In this document: positions 6,067 through 7,490 of the stretch, one piece after another | How the letters are laid out: every line of letters starts with the position of its first letter | Numbering within the stretch: the stretch's first letter is position 1 | NCBI GenBank assembly: GCA_012513625.1 | Contig: JAAZBW010000066.1 | Span: forward strand, 1-7,490 | Source: Actinomycetales bacterium | GTDB lineage: Bacteria > Actinomycetota > Actinomycetes > Actinomycetales > Actinomycetaceae | DNA length: 7,490 nucleotides | Direction of reading: 5' to 3' | Translations under genes and position numbers: made by a program | Notes under the pieces: generated by a model | Database searches by the model: none | What the model was told of the DNA's origin: nothing | What the model saw: only the letters and a program-made list of their open reading frames with translations

Positions 6067-7490
6067 GTGCACCACATGAGACCTACCGGGTTCCCGTTGC
6101 GCGCAACCCTGGTACGGCGGGCCCTGGTGGTCAGCGTCGCTGCGGCACTCGCGTTCATTGGACTGCCCTTCTTCGCGACGGCGGTTCGTGCAGCAGACGA
6201 CTGCGTGGGGGGTTCCATCTACTTCTCCCCCCATGCGGACGACGACCTCCTGTTCATGAGTCCGGACCTCCTGAAGGACATCCGGGGCGAGAGATGCGTA
6301 CTCACCGTCTATGTCACGACGGGAGACGCGGGAATGGACGAGTGGTACTGGCTTGGGCGTGAGAGGGGCGAAGAGGCCACCTACGCACACATGGCTGGTC
6401 AGGCGAACAAGTGGACAACAAGCAGCATTGAGGTGGCGGGCAACCGCGTGAGGTTGCGGACACTGGACGGTGATCCGCGCATCCGCCTCGCCTTCATGCG
6501 GCTTCCCGATGGCTACGTGCTGGGCACCGGTAGTGAGCGAAACTCCTACCAGAGCCTCGAGAGGATGTGGAAGGGCGAGATCCGCACCATGACGGCGGTG
6601 GACGGCTCCGCGAGCTACACGAGAGAATCCTTCACGGACGCGCTGGTGAGTTACCTGGTGCAGTACCAACCCACCATCGTCCGGACTACCGACTTCGTGA
6701 GTTCGTACGGTGATGGCGATCACTCCGATCATCACAGCGTCGGCTATTTCGTGCGGGATGCGAGCCAGAGATGGGGCGGGCCGCACACACTGCTCGCCTA
6801 CCAGGGGTACGGCATTGCCAACCGGGCGGCGAACGTGAAGGGTGTGGACCTGGAGACGAAGCGTGCGGTCTTCGATGTGTATGCCGGCTATGACGGTCTG
6901 GTCTGTACAGGTGGTTGCCTCGGGTCGAAGGAGGACAGATGGCTCCAGCGCCAGTACATTCTGGAGTCCCAACCCTTCGCGAACATCGCGAGGGGTTCCG
7001 GAGTGACCGTTACTGCGTCGTCACAGAACGCCTCCACCGGCCAGCTCGCGTCCAAGGCGATCGACGGCTACGCCCTCGGCTACCCGACGGACCACACACA
7101 CGAGTGGGCGACAGTCGGGGGCAAGGCGGGAAGCTGGATCCAGATCGACTTCGACCGTCCCACGACGATTGACGAGGTCATCCTCTACGATCGCCCGAGC
7201 ACGGTCGAGCACATCACCGGCGGAACTCTGTCATTCTCGGACGGTTCCACGGTGGACGTCGGTCCGTTGGCCAATGAAGGCTCGGGCACATCCGTTTCCT
7301 TCAGGACACGCACCGTCACGAGCGTCCGTCTGACCATCGACTCAGTCAGCTCCTCCACGGTGAACATCGGTCTCACGGAGTTCGAGGTCCACAGCCGGAC
7401 CATGAATGTGGCGCGGACGGTGGGGCCGGTGGTGACGGCGTCGTCGCAGAGTGTTTCGACGGGGCAGACGGCGGTCAAGGTGGTTGATGG
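6067..7490 (+). CDS. Secreted PIG-L family (LmbE-like) deacetylase with galactose-binding-like repeats, 3' truncated
   Basis: The frame is open from GTG 6067 (or ATG 6076) to the window end with no stop, giving at least 471 residues (numbered here from the ATG). Residues 1-39 form a signal peptide: Arg-rich start (LVRRAL), hydrophobic core, cleavage probably after AVRA-39. The catalytic domain follows: PHADDD with zinc ligands H53 and D56 and likely base D55, and the second motif HSDHHSVG with probable third zinc ligand H219. This is the PIG-L/LmbE/MshB zinc hydrolase pattern, which removes acetyl groups from N-acetylated amino sugars. Cysteine pairs C43/C74 and C277/C281 fit an exported protein. 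From residue 303 a beta-rich module with SSQNASTGQLASKAIDG and WATVGGKAGSWIQIDF resembles discoidin/F5-8C (DUF7402-like) carbohydrate-binding domains; a second copy begins at 444. Likely acts on a surface or external glycan. Codon use is less GC3-biased than in the transporter genes. Confidence 0.88.
   Translation, partial: MHHMRPTGFPLRATLVRRALVVSVAAALAFIGLPFFATAVRAADDCVGGSIYFSPHADDDLLFMSPDLLKDIRGERCVLTVYVTTGDAGMDEWYWLGRERGEEATYAHMAGQANKWTTSSIEVAGNRVRLRTLDGDPRIRLAFMRLPDGYVLGTGSERNSYQSLERMWKGEIRTMTAVDGSASYTRESFTDALVSYLVQYQPTIVRTTDFVSSYGDGDHSDHHSVGYFVRDASQRWGGPHTLLAYQGYGIANRAANVKGVDLETKRAVFDVYAGYDGLVCTGGCLGSKEDRWLQRQYILESQPFANIARGSGVTVTASSQNASTGQLASKAIDGYALGYPTDHTHEWATVGGKAGSWIQIDFDRPTTIDEVILYDRPSTVEHITGGTLSFSDGSTVDVGPLANEGSGTSVSFRTRTVTSVRLTIDSVSSSTVNIGLTEFEVHSRTMNVARTVGPVVTASSQSVSTGQTAVKVVD
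6982..7490 (+). repeat. Tandem carbohydrate-binding-like module repeat, period 423 bases (second copy cut)
   Basis: Module 1 begins at Asn codon 6982 (NIARGSG...) and ends at about 7398; module 2 begins at Asn codon 7405 (NVARTVG...) and runs off the window after 29 residues. The offset is 423 bases, 141 residues. In the 29 residues that can be compared, 18 are identical, including TASSQ, STGQ and the final DG. The repeat is clear in protein but weak in DNA, because synonymous positions differ widely. More copies may follow beyond the window. Confidence 0.85.

Noticed and set aside
6055..6972. 305-residue open frame on the - strand opposite the deacetylase
   Set aside because: The + strand frame encodes a signal peptide and both PIG-L metal motifs, while the antisense product resembles no known family and has no ribosome binding site that I can see.
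1..7490. CRISPR arrays, tRNA or rRNA genes, insertion sequences, attachment sites
   Set aside because: No regularly spaced repeats, no cloverleaf-like sequence, no transposase frame and no terminal inverted repeats were found on reading the window.

Overview
The window looks like chromosomal DNA of a high-GC actinobacterium, plausibly of the Micrococcales. The coding sequence is strongly biased to G or C at third codon positions, genes overlap by the ATGA type, and one promoter is of the leaderless TANNNT type. The genus cannot be named from the sequence alone.

Bases 1-4884 hold most of a peptide/nickel-type (Dpp/Opp family) ABC importer operon on the + strand. It consists of the C-terminal part of a family 5 substrate-binding protein (cut by the window edge), a DppB-type permease, a DppC-type permease and a single polypeptide carrying both ATPase domains. 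The two permease genes are 1 base apart, and the second permease overlaps the ATPase by ATGA, so translational coupling is likely. The only real gap (102 bases) lies after the binding-protein gene. It contains a strong hairpin capped by a UUCG tetraloop, the usual place for an element that makes binding protein more abundant than the membrane parts. Together the genes should make a complete importer: lipid-anchored or secreted receptor, two-subunit channel and fused ATPase.

Bases 4925-5818 carry, on the - strand and convergent with the operon, a YjjU-like patatin-family hydrolase with an intact Ser-Asp dyad. A TANNNT -10 box six bases before its ATG suggests a leaderless transcript.

Bases 5819-6066 are a 248-base divergent intergenic region that is unusually rich in symmetry: a GC-rich palindrome, nested inverted repeats around a candidate -10 box, a 10-base direct repeat, and a CCTCCT able to pair with the AGGAGG ribosome binding site.

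From 6067 past the right edge runs an exported PIG-L family (LmbE-like) metal-dependent deacetylase. It is followed by a galactose-binding-like (discoidin/DUF7402-like) module and the start of a second copy of that module, 423 bases downstream. The sequence has no stop before the window ends. Its likely job is deacetylation of an amino-sugar-containing surface or environmental glycan; this is inferred from family only.

I do not see a clearly new multi-gene system. The most worthwhile leads are the repeat-bearing secreted deacetylase with its structured leader, the abrupt change of codon style at its second repeat, and the intra-operon UUCG hairpin.
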